Positions 1 through 7,033 of a stretch of 16,247 nucleotides of DNA are shown in pieces. The position numbers and the translations under genes were made by a program. Source of the DNA: JAVMKJ01 sp031732875 (lineage in GTDB: Bacteria > Pseudomonadota > Gammaproteobacteria > Competibacterales > Competibacteraceae); assembly GCA_031732875.1 (NCBI GenBank), contig JAVMKL010000256.1:1-16247 (forward strand), given 5' to 3'. The first letter of the stretch is position 1; each line of letters starts with the position of its first letter. The notes under the pieces were generated by a model, which saw only the letters and a program-made list of their open reading frames with translations, did not search any database and was not told the DNA's origin.

Positions 1-1
1 C

Positions 2-622
<621 letters not shown>

Positions 623-626
623 CATC

Positions 627-2063
627 ATGGGTAAGCCCACCGGTTTTCTGGAAATCGCCCGCCACGAACACGGCTACGCGCCGGTCGATGAGCGAGTCAC
701 CCACTTTCGCGATTTCGTGGCGCCCCTGCTGGAGCCCCAGGTCCGCGAGCAGGCCGCCCGCTGCATGGACTGCGGTATTCCCTACTGCCATCGCGGCTGC
801 CCGGTTCACAACATCATTCCCGACTGGAACGATCTGGTGTATCGCGGCAACTGGCGCGAGGCGCTGGAAGTTTTGCACTCCACCAACAACTTCCCGGAGT
901 TCACCGGCCGCATCTGTCCGGCGCCTTGCGAGGCCTCCTGCACCCTCAACTTCAACGACCAGCCGGTGACGATCAAGGACATCGAGTGCGCCATCATCGA
1001 CAAGGGCTGGGAGGAAGGCTGGGTGGCGCCGCAGATCGCCGCTCACCGCACCGGCAAGCGGGTGGCCGTCATCGGCTCCGGTCCCGCCGGCTTGGCCTGC
1101 GCCCAGCAACTGGCGCGGGCCGGCCACGCCGTGGTGGTATTCGAGAAAAACGACCGCATCGGCGGCCTGCTCCGCTACGGTATCCCCGACTTCAAGCTGG
1201 AAGCCCGGTTGATCGACCGCCGGCTGGCGCAACTGCGGGCCGAAGGCGTCGAATTCCGCCCCAACAGCCACGTCGGCGTCGATATTCCGGCCCGCGCCCT
1301 GCTCGCCGAGTTCGACGCCGTGGCGCTGGCCGGCGGCTCCGAGCAACCGCGCGATCTGACCGTACCGGGTCGCGAGCTGAGCGGCATTCATTTCGCCATG
1401 GATTTCCTGACCCAGCAGAACCGCCGGGTGGCCGGCGGGAAAATTGCCGCCGCGGAAATTCTGGCCGCCGACAGAAACGTGGTGGTCATCGGCGGCGGCG
1501 ATACCGGTTCCGACTGCGTCGGTACTTCGGTCCGCCAGGGCGCGCGTTCGGTGACGCAGTTGGAGATCATGCCCAAGCCGCCGTTGCACGAGAACAAGTT
1601 GCTGACCTGGCCGAACTGGCCGCTGAAACTGCGGACCTCATCCTCGCACGAGGAAGGCTGCGAACGCGACTGGGCAGTCGCCACCAAACAGTTCCTCGGC
1701 CGGGACGGCCAGGTGACGGCGATTCAAATCGTGCGGCTGGAATGGCGCGACAGCAACGGCCGGCAAACCATGGTCGAAATACCGGGCAGCGAGTTCGAGA
1801 TCGAGGCCGATCTGGTGCTGCTGGCGATGGGTTTCGTGCATCCCGTACATGAGGGAATGCTGAAGGACTTGGGTGTTGCCCTCGATGAAAGGGGTAACAT
1901 CCGCGCCAGCACCGATGACTACCAGACCTCGGTCAACAAAATCTTCGCCGCCGGCGACATGCGGCGCGGCCAGTCGCTGGTGGTGTGGGCCATCCGCGAG
2001 GGACGGCAATGCGCCCGCGCGGTCGATGAGTATCTGATGGGGAATTCGGAATTGCCGGTGTGA
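627..2063 (+). CDS. gltD: Glutamate synthase (NADPH) small subunit
   Basis: This is the 478-residue beta subunit, which oxidises NADPH and passes electrons through FAD and Fe-S clusters to GltB. The N-terminal ferredoxin-like domain shows two cysteine groups, C46/C49/C54/C58 and C97/C101/C105, placed to bind [4Fe-4S] clusters. The FAD-binding Rossmann motif GSGPAG is at residues 150-155. The NADPH-binding motif GGGDTG is at about 289-294. The C-terminal segment AAGDMRRGQSLVVWAIREGR is the conserved flavin-contact end of the family. Length is normal for bacterial GltD. It starts 4 nt after the gltB stop, within the same operon, and is followed by a REP-like palindrome rather than an obvious U-tailed terminator. 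Confidence 0.97.
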   Translation: MGKPTGFLEIARHEHGYAPVDERVTHFRDFVAPLLEPQVREQAARCMDCGIPYCHRGCPVHNIIPDWNDLVYRGNWREALEVLHSTNNFPEFTGRICPAPCEASCTLNFNDQPVTIKDIECAIIDKGWEEGWVAPQIAAHRTGKRVAVIGSGPAGLACAQQLARAGHAVVVFEKNDRIGGLLRYGIPDFKLEARLIDRRLAQLRAEGVEFRPNSHVGVDIPARALLAEFDAVALAGGSEQPRDLTVPGRELSGIHFAMDFLTQQNRRVAGGKIAAAEILAADRNVVVIGGGDTGSDCVGTSVRQGARSVTQLEIMPKPPLHENKLLTWPNWPLKLRTSSSHEEGCERDWAVATKQFLGRDGQVTAIQIVRLEWRDSNGRQTMVEIPGSEFEIEADLVLLAMGFVHPVHEGMLKDLGVALDERGNIRASTDDYQTSVNKIFAAGDMRRGQSLVVWAIREGRQCARAVDEYLMGNSELPV

Positions 2064-2097
2064 GGTGATTTCCAAAAAAGGCTATACCAGAACGGTA

Positions 2098-2158
2098 GGT
2101 CGGGCAAAAGCGTGGCGTTGCCCGACATGCGCATGTCGGGCACAGGATGTGCCCGACC
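2098..2158. repeat. REP-like palindromic element after gltD
   Basis: The octamer GTCGGGCA or its complement TGCCCGAC occurs four times in 61 bp with alternating orientation (2099-2106, 2119-2126, 2135-2142, 2150-2157). The central part, 2119-2142, is a perfect 24-bp palindrome with half-site TGCCCGACATGC. The outer arms GGTCGGGCA (2098-2106) and TGCCCGACC (2150-2158) pair over 9 bp. The RNA could fold as a long hairpin or as two hairpins side by side, as in REP/BIME elements that sit after genes, stabilise mRNA 3' ends or attenuate transcription. It lies between gltD and the convergent RiPP operon, where a bidirectional stop signal would be useful. A 29-bp degenerate copy is found at 10725-10753, which supports a dispersed family. 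Confidence 0.8.
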
Positions 2159-2194
2159 CATAGGTATGTTCTTTTCAGGAAATCGCCCGAGCGG

Positions 2195-2662
2195 TCAGCC
2201 GTTCCCGACGAAGGTTGAAAGCACGGCGAAGCGTTGCTCGCCGTCGCCGCCGGTCACGTTCCGGTCGCCGCAGCGGACCCAGGCGTGGGCGGTCAGTCGT
2301 TCGGGCTGATCGGCGCTCTTGGCCACGCCCAGATACAGGGTGCTGGGAATGCCCCGGCGGCGCAGCAGGGCGGTGGCGGCGATGGCTTGTGCCAGGCAGT
2401 TGCTTTGCCAGGGCGTGCGGCGGGCCGCGGCGGCGATGGCCCAACCGATCTGGAGCGCTCGCGCCGTTTGTTCGGGCGACAGCACGGTTCCGGCCGCGGC
2501 GTTCCGCTGACCCAGCAGGGGCGTCAGCCACCCGAACGGCAGGGCAAGCACCGCGCCGCGGGCGGCGGCCAAAGCCAGCCACGCCTCCAGCAACAAACCA
2601 CGTTCGCGCCAGGTGCGGGCGCGCAGCTTGGCCAGGATGGTTTTGCCGCGAGCGAGACGCAT
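2195..2662 (-). CDS. Lasso-type B2 protein, transglutaminase-like leader peptidase
   Basis: This 155-residue protein resembles the B2 (McjB C-terminal, Transglut_core3-like) peptidase of lasso peptide clusters, which cuts the leader from a ribosomally made precursor in the cytoplasm. A hydrophobic helical N-terminus (about residues 20-50) is followed by the peptidase core. The catalytic Cys89 sits in TPWQSNCLAQAIA and His126 in TAHAWVRCGD; the acidic third member is probably D133 or D140, and the exact residue is uncertain. The segment RRRGIPSTLYLGV between them is typical of the family. It is the last gene of a leftward operon, 40 nt after the PqqD-like partner that would present the leader to it. 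A candidate precursor lies at 5747-5926. It has no fused RRE domain, fitting the split B1/B2 architecture. Confidence 0.9.
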   Translation of the reverse strand: MRLARGKTILAKLRARTWRERGLLLEAWLALAAARGAVLALPFGWLTPLLGQRNAAAGTVLSPEQTARALQIGWAIAAAARRTPWQSNCLAQAIAATALLRRRGIPSTLYLGVAKSADQPERLTAHAWVRCGDRNVTGGDGEQRFAVLSTFVGNG

Positions 2663-2702
2663 CGTGTTTCCGCCGGCCGATCGGTGATGGTGGGCGAACG
2701 AA

Positions 2703-3017
2703 TCAGGTTGGCAAGCCGGGGATGGTGATGAGATGTTCCTGGCGCAACTCGGCGACGAGTTCGGCCACGCTCCGCGCCGCCTGTTCCGGAGTGACGTCGT
2801 AGCGTTCCTCGATGGCGGCGCGGATCTCGCCCAGCGTCTGACCCTGCTCCAAACGTTGCCAGATGAAGCAGCCGGTTTCGTTGAGGGTGTAATAGTGCTG
2901 GGTGCTCATGTGCAGCAGCACCGCCTCCTCCTCCAGGGTGGTCGCGATGACCTCCGGGTCGGGAGTAATGCGGGTGGTTCGATCGAATGCTGCCAGATCT
3001 TGGTCGGTTTGGGTCAT
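2703..3017 (-). CDS. PqqD-like RiPP recognition element (lasso B1-type)
   Basis: This 104-residue protein belongs to the PqqD/RRE superfamily, small winged-helix-like proteins that bind the leader of a RiPP precursor and deliver it to the processing enzymes. Characteristic features are the short beta strands followed by HYYTLNETGCFIWQRLEQG (Y43, L45-N46, G49, W53). Next come TLGEIRAAIEERYDV and a helix with a conserved late leucine pattern (SVAELVAELRQEHLI). A GGAG Shine-Dalgarno sequence 5 nt before the ATG supports the start. It lies 19 nt after the sulfotransferase stop and 40 nt before the B2 peptidase, so the three genes form one operon. Its probable partner is the F-x-x-P-x-L leader motif of the peptide at 5747-5926. 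In PQQ synthesis a similar protein serves PqqE, but no pqq genes are present here. Confidence 0.9.
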   Translation of the reverse strand: MTQTDQDLAAFDRTTRITPDPEVIATTLEEEAVLLHMSTQHYYTLNETGCFIWQRLEQGQTLGEIRAAIEERYDVTPEQAARSVAELVAELRQEHLITIPGLPT

Positions 3018-3036
3018 GCGCTACTCCGCGCCGACG

Positions 3037-3936
3037 TCAAGCCAACCAGGCCGACAAGTCGCGTTCGATCAACGTTTCGAGCCGGCGGATGTCATCGCGG
3101 TAGCGTTCGGTCAGTTGGCGGCGCAATTGCGGGTCCAGAGGTGGGGGGGTGGTCAAATTGGCTTTGCGCAGGAACCGCGCCACGTGCCGCCGGACTGGCG
3201 GCGGCACTAGGGGCTTGAGCCGGTTCTTCAGCGGGTGATCGGGGTGTTTAAGGAAATGCAGCAGGCGCTGACTGCGGGGCAACTGGCCGGTATTATAGCG
3301 GACGCTGATGTCGGGGACCAACTGATCGTCCACGCCGAGAAACCGGAAAATATCCTGTATGATGGTCAAGGGTTGGCGCTGCCAGTCGTCGTGGAGATAA
3401 ACCCGGATCTGCTCGCGGGGAAAACGGTCGAGAAATTTTTTGAGGTCGGTGTGGTAGTAGCCGCGCTGGCCATACCAGAACCAGGGCAGCCAGCCTTGGC
3501 GTCGGCGTTCTTCTTCGGCCTGGAGGGCCTCCATAAAGTCGAGGGGTTCCAAGTCCAATCGCCGCATGTGCAGGAAGTTGGAGTAGGCGCGGTCGGTGGG
3601 CTGGCGCAGAATGATGATGAGCTTGGCGTCGGGCAGGTACGTTTGGATGCGTTCGCAGGCGCGGGGAAGCCGGCTGTTGACCGAGGCCTCGCCGAGCGCG
3701 ATCTCGTCCCGCGCGTCGTCGAACAGGGTCTGGTAGTCCGCCAGCGTGGCCACCGATACCCGACGCCATCCGTCCAAGCCGGGGCCCTTAAAGTTGAAGG
3801 GCATCTCGCCGAAAGCCAGAAATTCGGGTTCCTTGATGGGACTCAAGTAGATTTGGGGGTGCTGGCGCAGGTGGTAATACAGCGAAGTAGTGCCGGCCTT
3901 GGCGACGCCGATGATCAAAAAGTTGGGTAAAGGCAT
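3037..3936 (-). CDS. PAPS-dependent sulfotransferase
   Basis: This 299-residue protein is a sulfotransferase of the P-loop-like fold that moves a sulfuryl group from PAPS to an acceptor hydroxyl or amine. The 5'-phosphosulfate-binding loop is VAKAGTTSL (residues 11-19), preceded by the first strand NFLIIG. The 3'-phosphate-binding motif is LRQPTDRAYSNF, with R111 and S119 as the expected contacts. KEPEFLAF at about 35-42 and a basic C-terminus are typical of this subfamily, which also includes heparan-type enzymes. The acceptor cannot be read from the sequence. As the first gene of the operon with the PqqD-like and B2 genes, it may modify the RiPP, or it may act on an exported polysaccharide or the neighbouring beta-helix protein. 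There is no good Shine-Dalgarno sequence, and a promoter candidate lies only about 15 nt upstream, suggesting a very short leader RNA. Confidence 0.9.
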   Translation of the reverse strand: MPLPNFLIIGVAKAGTTSLYYHLRQHPQIYLSPIKEPEFLAFGEMPFNFKGPGLDGWRRVSVATLADYQTLFDDARDEIALGEASVNSRLPRACERIQTYLPDAKLIIILRQPTDRAYSNFLHMRRLDLEPLDFMEALQAEEERRRQGWLPWFWYGQRGYYHTDLKKFLDRFPREQIRVYLHDDWQRQPLTIIQDIFRFLGVDDQLVPDISVRYNTGQLPRSQRLLHFLKHPDHPLKNRLKPLVPPPVRRHVARFLRKANLTTPPPLDPQLRRQLTERYRDDIRRLETLIERDLSAWLA

Positions 3937-3950
3937 CTCGGCGATATAAA

Positions 3951-4002
3951 ATATTACACTTGTCCGATAGCATTGGAAACCATTGTAGCAAAAGTCTATG
4001 AT
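3951..4002. promoter_or_regulatory. Back-to-back promoter candidates sharing overlapping -35 boxes
   Basis: Two sigma70-like promoters can be drawn facing away from each other in the AT-rich gap. Rightward: TTGGAA at 3973-3978 and TATGAT at 3997-4002 with an 18-nt spacer, predicting a start near 4009 for the beta-helix gene. Leftward: TTTCCA (complement of 3974-3979) and TAATAT (complement of 3951-3956) with a 17-nt spacer, driving the sulfotransferase operon. The two -35 boxes overlap almost completely, so the promoters would compete or be co-regulated. The assignment rests on consensus matching only (4/6 and 5/6 rightward, 4/6 and 4/6 leftward). Confidence 0.4.
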
Positions 4003-4039
4003 GTTAAAAAATCCACATCAATTTTTTGGGAGATCCGCC

Positions 4040-5650
4040 ATGTTGACACAATACCCCTCGATCAAGACCCTTCTACCCGGTCTGGTTTTATTACTGGTTG
4101 CCGCTCCAGGTGCGGGCTGGGCGGCGTGCGATCTCATCGTGGGAAGCACCGCGAACGCGGGCGGTACGTGCATCAATCCCCCTGCCAATCCGAATACTTG
4201 CACCCTGCGCCAGGCGATTGCCACCGCTGCCGCCAACCAGACCATCTGCTTCGCTGAAAGCTTGAAGGGAAACACCATCTCTCTTGCTACCCTCAGCTTG
4301 ACAATTAATAAAAATCTGACCATTCGTGGTTTCGGCGGCCCTGCCAGCAATGGCATTACCATTTCTGGCAGCAACGCTGTTCGAATTTTTACTGTTGGCT
4401 GTACTGGTGGTGGTGCTTGTAATCCTAGTCCCAGCGCTAACACTGTCACGTTCGATGGATTGATCCTGCAAAACGGGTTTGTCAGTAATGCCAGAGGCGG
4501 CGCTATCCGCCAAACAGATAGTGCTAATACAACCGTCTTCGTACTCAATAGTACGTTCCTGAATAACTCCGCCTCACAAGCAGGCGGCGCTATCGCCAAC
4601 CGAGATGGTAGCCTAACAGTTCGCAATAGTACCTTCAGCGGTAATGTGGTGACCGGCTCTGCCGGTAATAACAATGGTGGCGGTGCCATCTATGTCGAAA
4701 CCAATGGTCCGTCGCTGACTTTGGAAAACAGCACCTTTTTCAATAATCAAACTACGACGGCCGCATTGGGCGATGCTATCCGTATTGCATCAGGTTCGAC
4801 GGCACTATTAAACAACAACACCTTCTCGAATAATTCCGCTGGCACTAATACTGACGGAATCAATAACGCCGGTACCCTGACGCTACAAAACAATATTCTC
4901 ACCGGCACGACTTGTAATTCCAGTGTCGCCATAACGGGCAACAATAATCTAATTAACGGGGCAACATCGGGTAGTAATACTACTGCCTGCGGTCTGACCG
5001 ACGGCAGCAACGGCAACAAGATTGGCTCCTTCGATCCGGCACTTGTGGCGCTGGCCGACAACGGTGGCCCCACCCAGACCATGGCCATCCCCAACACCAG
5101 CCCCGCCTACAACGCCGGCGGCACCAACTGTGTGTCCACCGACCAGCGTGGCGTGACTCGGCCCCAGTTTGATACTTGCGACATGGGAGCGTTCGAATTC
5201 TCAGCCACTCTCGCGAGCTTACTTGGGCAACAGACACCTCTGACGAATAACCCGCAACCCTGCGCGACAACTGCGGATTTGGACTATCCACAGCTCTCCT
5301 TACAGGGCGTCTGCAACGCGCAGCTCACTTTGAGGAATACATCCAACCAAACTCTGACCAACATCACCTTCAAGGTGAATGAGATCTCCGTGGGGGGTGT
5401 CAACCCCACCAACTGGATTCTGAACGGCGTCCGTGGCCCGGATCAGGTCGGCGCTATCGTGGCCGGACCGCTTTCACTTGCCGCCAGCGTCGACATGATC
5501 CCCGTTTTCAAAATTGGCTTGCTATCGCGCGATACCTATAAGCTGCGCTTCAGCGCCTTTGGTACTCCTTCCGGCGGGAGAGCCGCCAATCCCGTTCACC
5601 TGGGTGACTTCGAGGCAGAACTGAAGCCAGGACCGGCCAGCCGCCGCTAG
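4040..5650 (+). CDS. Secreted parallel beta-helix protein (CSLREA / choice-of-anchor Q type)
   Basis: This exported protein has 536 residues from the ATG at 4040, chosen because GGGAGA lies 6 nt upstream and a full Sec signal peptide follows (LLPGLVLLLVAAPGAGWA, cut before residue 29-30). An in-frame ATG at 3998 overlaps the likely -10 box and is disfavoured. After the signal comes a CSLREA-like segment (NTCTLRQAIATA, about 52-63). An Asn/Thr/Ser/Gly-rich right-handed beta-helix follows, with recurring N-[SN]-T-F-x-x-N rungs near 160, 186, 220 and 249. The 'choice-of-anchor Q' end (DNGGPTQTM, then TDQRGVTRP and DMGAFEF) is at about 349-397. The last 140 residues form an unrecognised beta-rich domain. 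Such proteins are usually surface or extracellular; the ligand or substrate is unknown. Base composition of 4250-5000 is visibly less GC-rich than the flanks, partly because of Asn/Thr codons. It diverges from the sulfotransferase and precedes the RiPP precursor. Confidence 0.85.
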   Translation: MLTQYPSIKTLLPGLVLLLVAAPGAGWAACDLIVGSTANAGGTCINPPANPNTCTLRQAIATAAANQTICFAESLKGNTISLATLSLTINKNLTIRGFGGPASNGITISGSNAVRIFTVGCTGGGACNPSPSANTVTFDGLILQNGFVSNARGGAIRQTDSANTTVFVLNSTFLNNSASQAGGAIANRDGSLTVRNSTFSGNVVTGSAGNNNGGGAIYVETNGPSLTLENSTFFNNQTTTAALGDAIRIASGSTALLNNNTFSNNSAGTNTDGINNAGTLTLQNNILTGTTCNSSVAITGNNNLINGATSGSNTTACGLTDGSNGNKIGSFDPALVALADNGGPTQTMAIPNTSPAYNAGGTNCVSTDQRGVTRPQFDTCDMGAFEFSATLASLLGQQTPLTNNPQPCATTADLDYPQLSLQGVCNAQLTLRNTSNQTLTNITFKVNEISVGGVNPTNWILNGVRGPDQVGAIVAGPLSLAASVDMIPVFKIGLLSRDTYKLRFSAFGTPSGGRAANPVHLGDFEAELKPGPASRR

Positions 5651-5676
5651 TTACATTGACCTCAATATCCTTTAAC

Positions 5677-5700
5677 GCGAGGGGAGTTCGCCCCCCTCGC
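5677..5700 (+). terminator. Hairpin between beta-helix gene and RiPP precursor
   Basis: GCGAGGGG (5677-5684) pairs perfectly with CCCCTCGC (5693-5700) around an 8-nt loop, 26 nt after the beta-helix stop. A T-rich stretch follows only after a gap (GTTTCCCCTTTT, about 5712-5724), so it is not a clean Rho-independent terminator. It could be a weak terminator for the upstream gene, or a leader hairpin that protects or attenuates the precursor mRNA, which begins at 5747. Confidence 0.45.
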
Positions 5701-5746
5701 CCACGACATCGTGTTTCCCCTTTTGCAGATCGCTGGAGAATTCCGA

Positions 5747-5926
5747 ATGCCTCAAGAAACACCGATATCCAACCCTCTGTCCGAAGCGCCGCAGGCGCCG
5801 GCCGTGATCCTGGCACCCCCGGTGACTGCTTCCACCCGCCGCCCGTTCGTGAAACCCCAATTGGTGAAGCACGGCTCGGTCGCCGCGATCACCAACGATT
5901 TTGGCGGTTCCGCCAACCCTGGCTAA
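5747..5926 (+). CDS. Lasso-family-leader RiPP precursor peptide (59 aa)
   Basis: This is a 59-residue peptide with ATG at 5747 preceded by GGAG 8 nt upstream; an in-frame GTG at 5711 lacks such a site. Residues 34-49, FVKPQLVKHGSVAAIT, match the lasso leader consensus Y/F-x-x-P-x-L-x-x-x-G-x5-T exactly (F34, P37, L39, G43, T49), the part bound by B1/RRE proteins. The first 33 residues are Pro/Ala-rich, unusually long and probably disordered. With T49 at the usual -2 position, cleavage after N50 leaves the core DFGGSANPG, only nine residues. That is far shorter than normal lasso cores and lacks a ring acceptor at position 7-9. The peptide has no Cys or Tyr; Ser55 is the only hydroxyl residue in that core. 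A kinase gene follows immediately, and PqqD-like and B2 genes lie 2.7-3.6 kb away. The coding call is strong by motif and ribosome site; the final product is unknown. Confidence 0.85.
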   Translation: MPQETPISNPLSEAPQAPAVILAPPVTASTRRPFVKPQLVKHGSVAAITNDFGGSANPG

Positions 5927-5943
5927 CACACGGTTCGTGACTC

Positions 5944-5961
5944 CCTCCATGGCCATGGAGG
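5944..5961. promoter_or_regulatory. Perfect 18-bp palindrome over the kinase start region
   Basis: CCTCCATGGCCATGGAGG reads the same on both strands. It begins 17 nt after the precursor stop and contains the two in-frame ATG codons (5949 and 5955) that could start the kinase gene. Its right arm carries the purine-rich GGAGGAGGG (5958-5965), which the left arm CCTCC would mask in RNA. This could reduce translation of the kinase relative to the abundant precursor, or stabilise the 3' end of the precursor message. Confidence 0.5.
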
Positions 5962-6968
5962 AGGGTAGGCGCGAAGAGACAGCGTATGCCTTGGGACCCG
6001 CCATCCTGCGCATGGCGGGTTCCGACCGCCGCCAGCAGGCACGGTTAGCCCGTTGCTGGCGGATGCTTTTCCATCTCGCGCCATTCGGCGGACCTCCCCA
6101 TCCCACCGACGTCGCCATCCACCTGATCCAGCCCGGCAACCTGCCGGCTCACCCAACGGCGATGGAACCATTACCCGGCCCCGGTCCGATCCAGGTCTGG
6201 CGTGATGCCGCTGGATTCCTGCTCGTTGGCCCTGGCGCGCGCTGGTGGCTGGACCCGACGCAAGGCCGAGCCGTCGGCGAGTTGGTCGAGGATTTTTGGA
6301 GTGGGCCGCCGGTCGTGCAACGCGAACTGTCCGTCAAACTGTTTTTTCTGCTGTTGCGGCAGCGGGAAATTCACCTGTTGCACGCCAACGCGGTATTTCC
6401 TACCCATTGCGGTCCCGACGCCAGCGTACTCCTGATCGGCGACAGCGGTTCCGGCAAGACCACCGCCAGCCTGAGCCTGATCGGCTCAGGCTGGGGCTAT
6501 GTGGCCGACGACTCCCTGATGCTGCACCACCGACGCGGCGGCCGCGTCGACGCGCACGCTCTGCGCCGCGGTTTCGCCTGTGTCCGGCAAACCGCCGCGC
6601 GCTGGCCCGAACTGCCGGTAACCGACATCGCCCTGGACCGGGACAAGCTGTTGCTGGATCTCGAAACCCTTTACCCGGACCGTTTCGCCCCGGTTTGTCG
6701 GCCGCGTCTGCTGCTGTTTCCGCGCGTGACTGGGGCACCCCGCAGCCGGCTGATCCCGTTGAACACTACCCGCACATTTACTGCCCTCTTGAGCCAACCC
6801 CGCGCGGGTATCCTGATCGAACGCACTGCCGTTGATTCCCTGCTGGCGTCTTATCAAGCGCTGGTGAGTCAGGCACGCGGTTTTCGGTTCGAGATGGGGC
6901 AGGACATGCTGGACCAGCCCAAGCGCATCGCCGCGTTGCTGGAAGCCCTGTTAGCGGCCGGCCGATAA
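5949..6968 (+). CDS. HPr kinase-like P-loop kinase (lasso K-type)
   Basis: This protein of about 339 residues resembles HPr(Ser) kinase/phosphorylase and the related kinases found in RiPP clusters such as paeninodin, where the homologue phosphorylates the serine at the end of the precursor. The Walker A loop is IGDSGSGKTT (residues 143-152 from ATG 5949). It is preceded by the family's LLHANAV segment (H125) and followed by WGYVADDSLML with the acidic pair D167-D168. The HPr protein itself is not encoded nearby, and the N-terminal half differs from true HprK, so carbon-catabolite control is unlikely. Neighbourhood points to the peptide ending 22 nt upstream as substrate, with Ser55 a candidate. 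The start is uncertain: 5949 and 5955 ATGs lie inside a palindrome without a Shine-Dalgarno site. TTG 5901 (overlapping the precursor), TTG 5991 and ATG 6009 are alternatives. Confidence 0.85.
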   Translation: MAMEEGRREETAYALGPAILRMAGSDRRQQARLARCWRMLFHLAPFGGPPHPTDVAIHLIQPGNLPAHPTAMEPLPGPGPIQVWRDAAGFLLVGPGARWWLDPTQGRAVGELVEDFWSGPPVVQRELSVKLFFLLLRQREIHLLHANAVFPTHCGPDASVLLIGDSGSGKTTASLSLIGSGWGYVADDSLMLHHRRGGRVDAHALRRGFACVRQTAARWPELPVTDIALDRDKLLLDLETLYPDRFAPVCRPRLLLFPRVTGAPRSRLIPLNTTRTFTALLSQPRAGILIERTAVDSLLASYQALVSQARGFRFEMGQDMLDQPKRIAALLEALLAAGR

Positions 6969-7033
6969 AGCCCGAAGCACATACTCTGGAACGACCGGAC
7001 CTTGCGTTGAAAAACCGCGCCGGCTTCCCCGGA

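Noticed and set aside
3235..3930. 231-codon rightward frame antisense to the sulfotransferase
   Set aside because: The sulfotransferase has clear PAPS-binding motifs on the minus strand; the opposite frame has no motif or ribosome site.
3979..3995. Ter-like sequence in the sulfotransferase/beta-helix gap (11 of 17 matches to E. coli TerB)
   Set aside because: It lacks the critical G of the Ter core and lies in AT-rich promoter DNA, where such partial matches are expected by chance.
4040..4130. Lipoprotein signal on the beta-helix protein
   Set aside because: The residues before the first Cys are G-W-A-A, not a canonical lipobox, so an ordinary Sec signal peptide is preferred.
4140..5000. 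Tandem DNA repeats or a CRISPR-like array inside the beta-helix gene
   Set aside because: The periodicity is at protein level (N-S-T-F rungs with 26-34 residue spacing); the DNA repeats are degenerate and there are no constant spacers.
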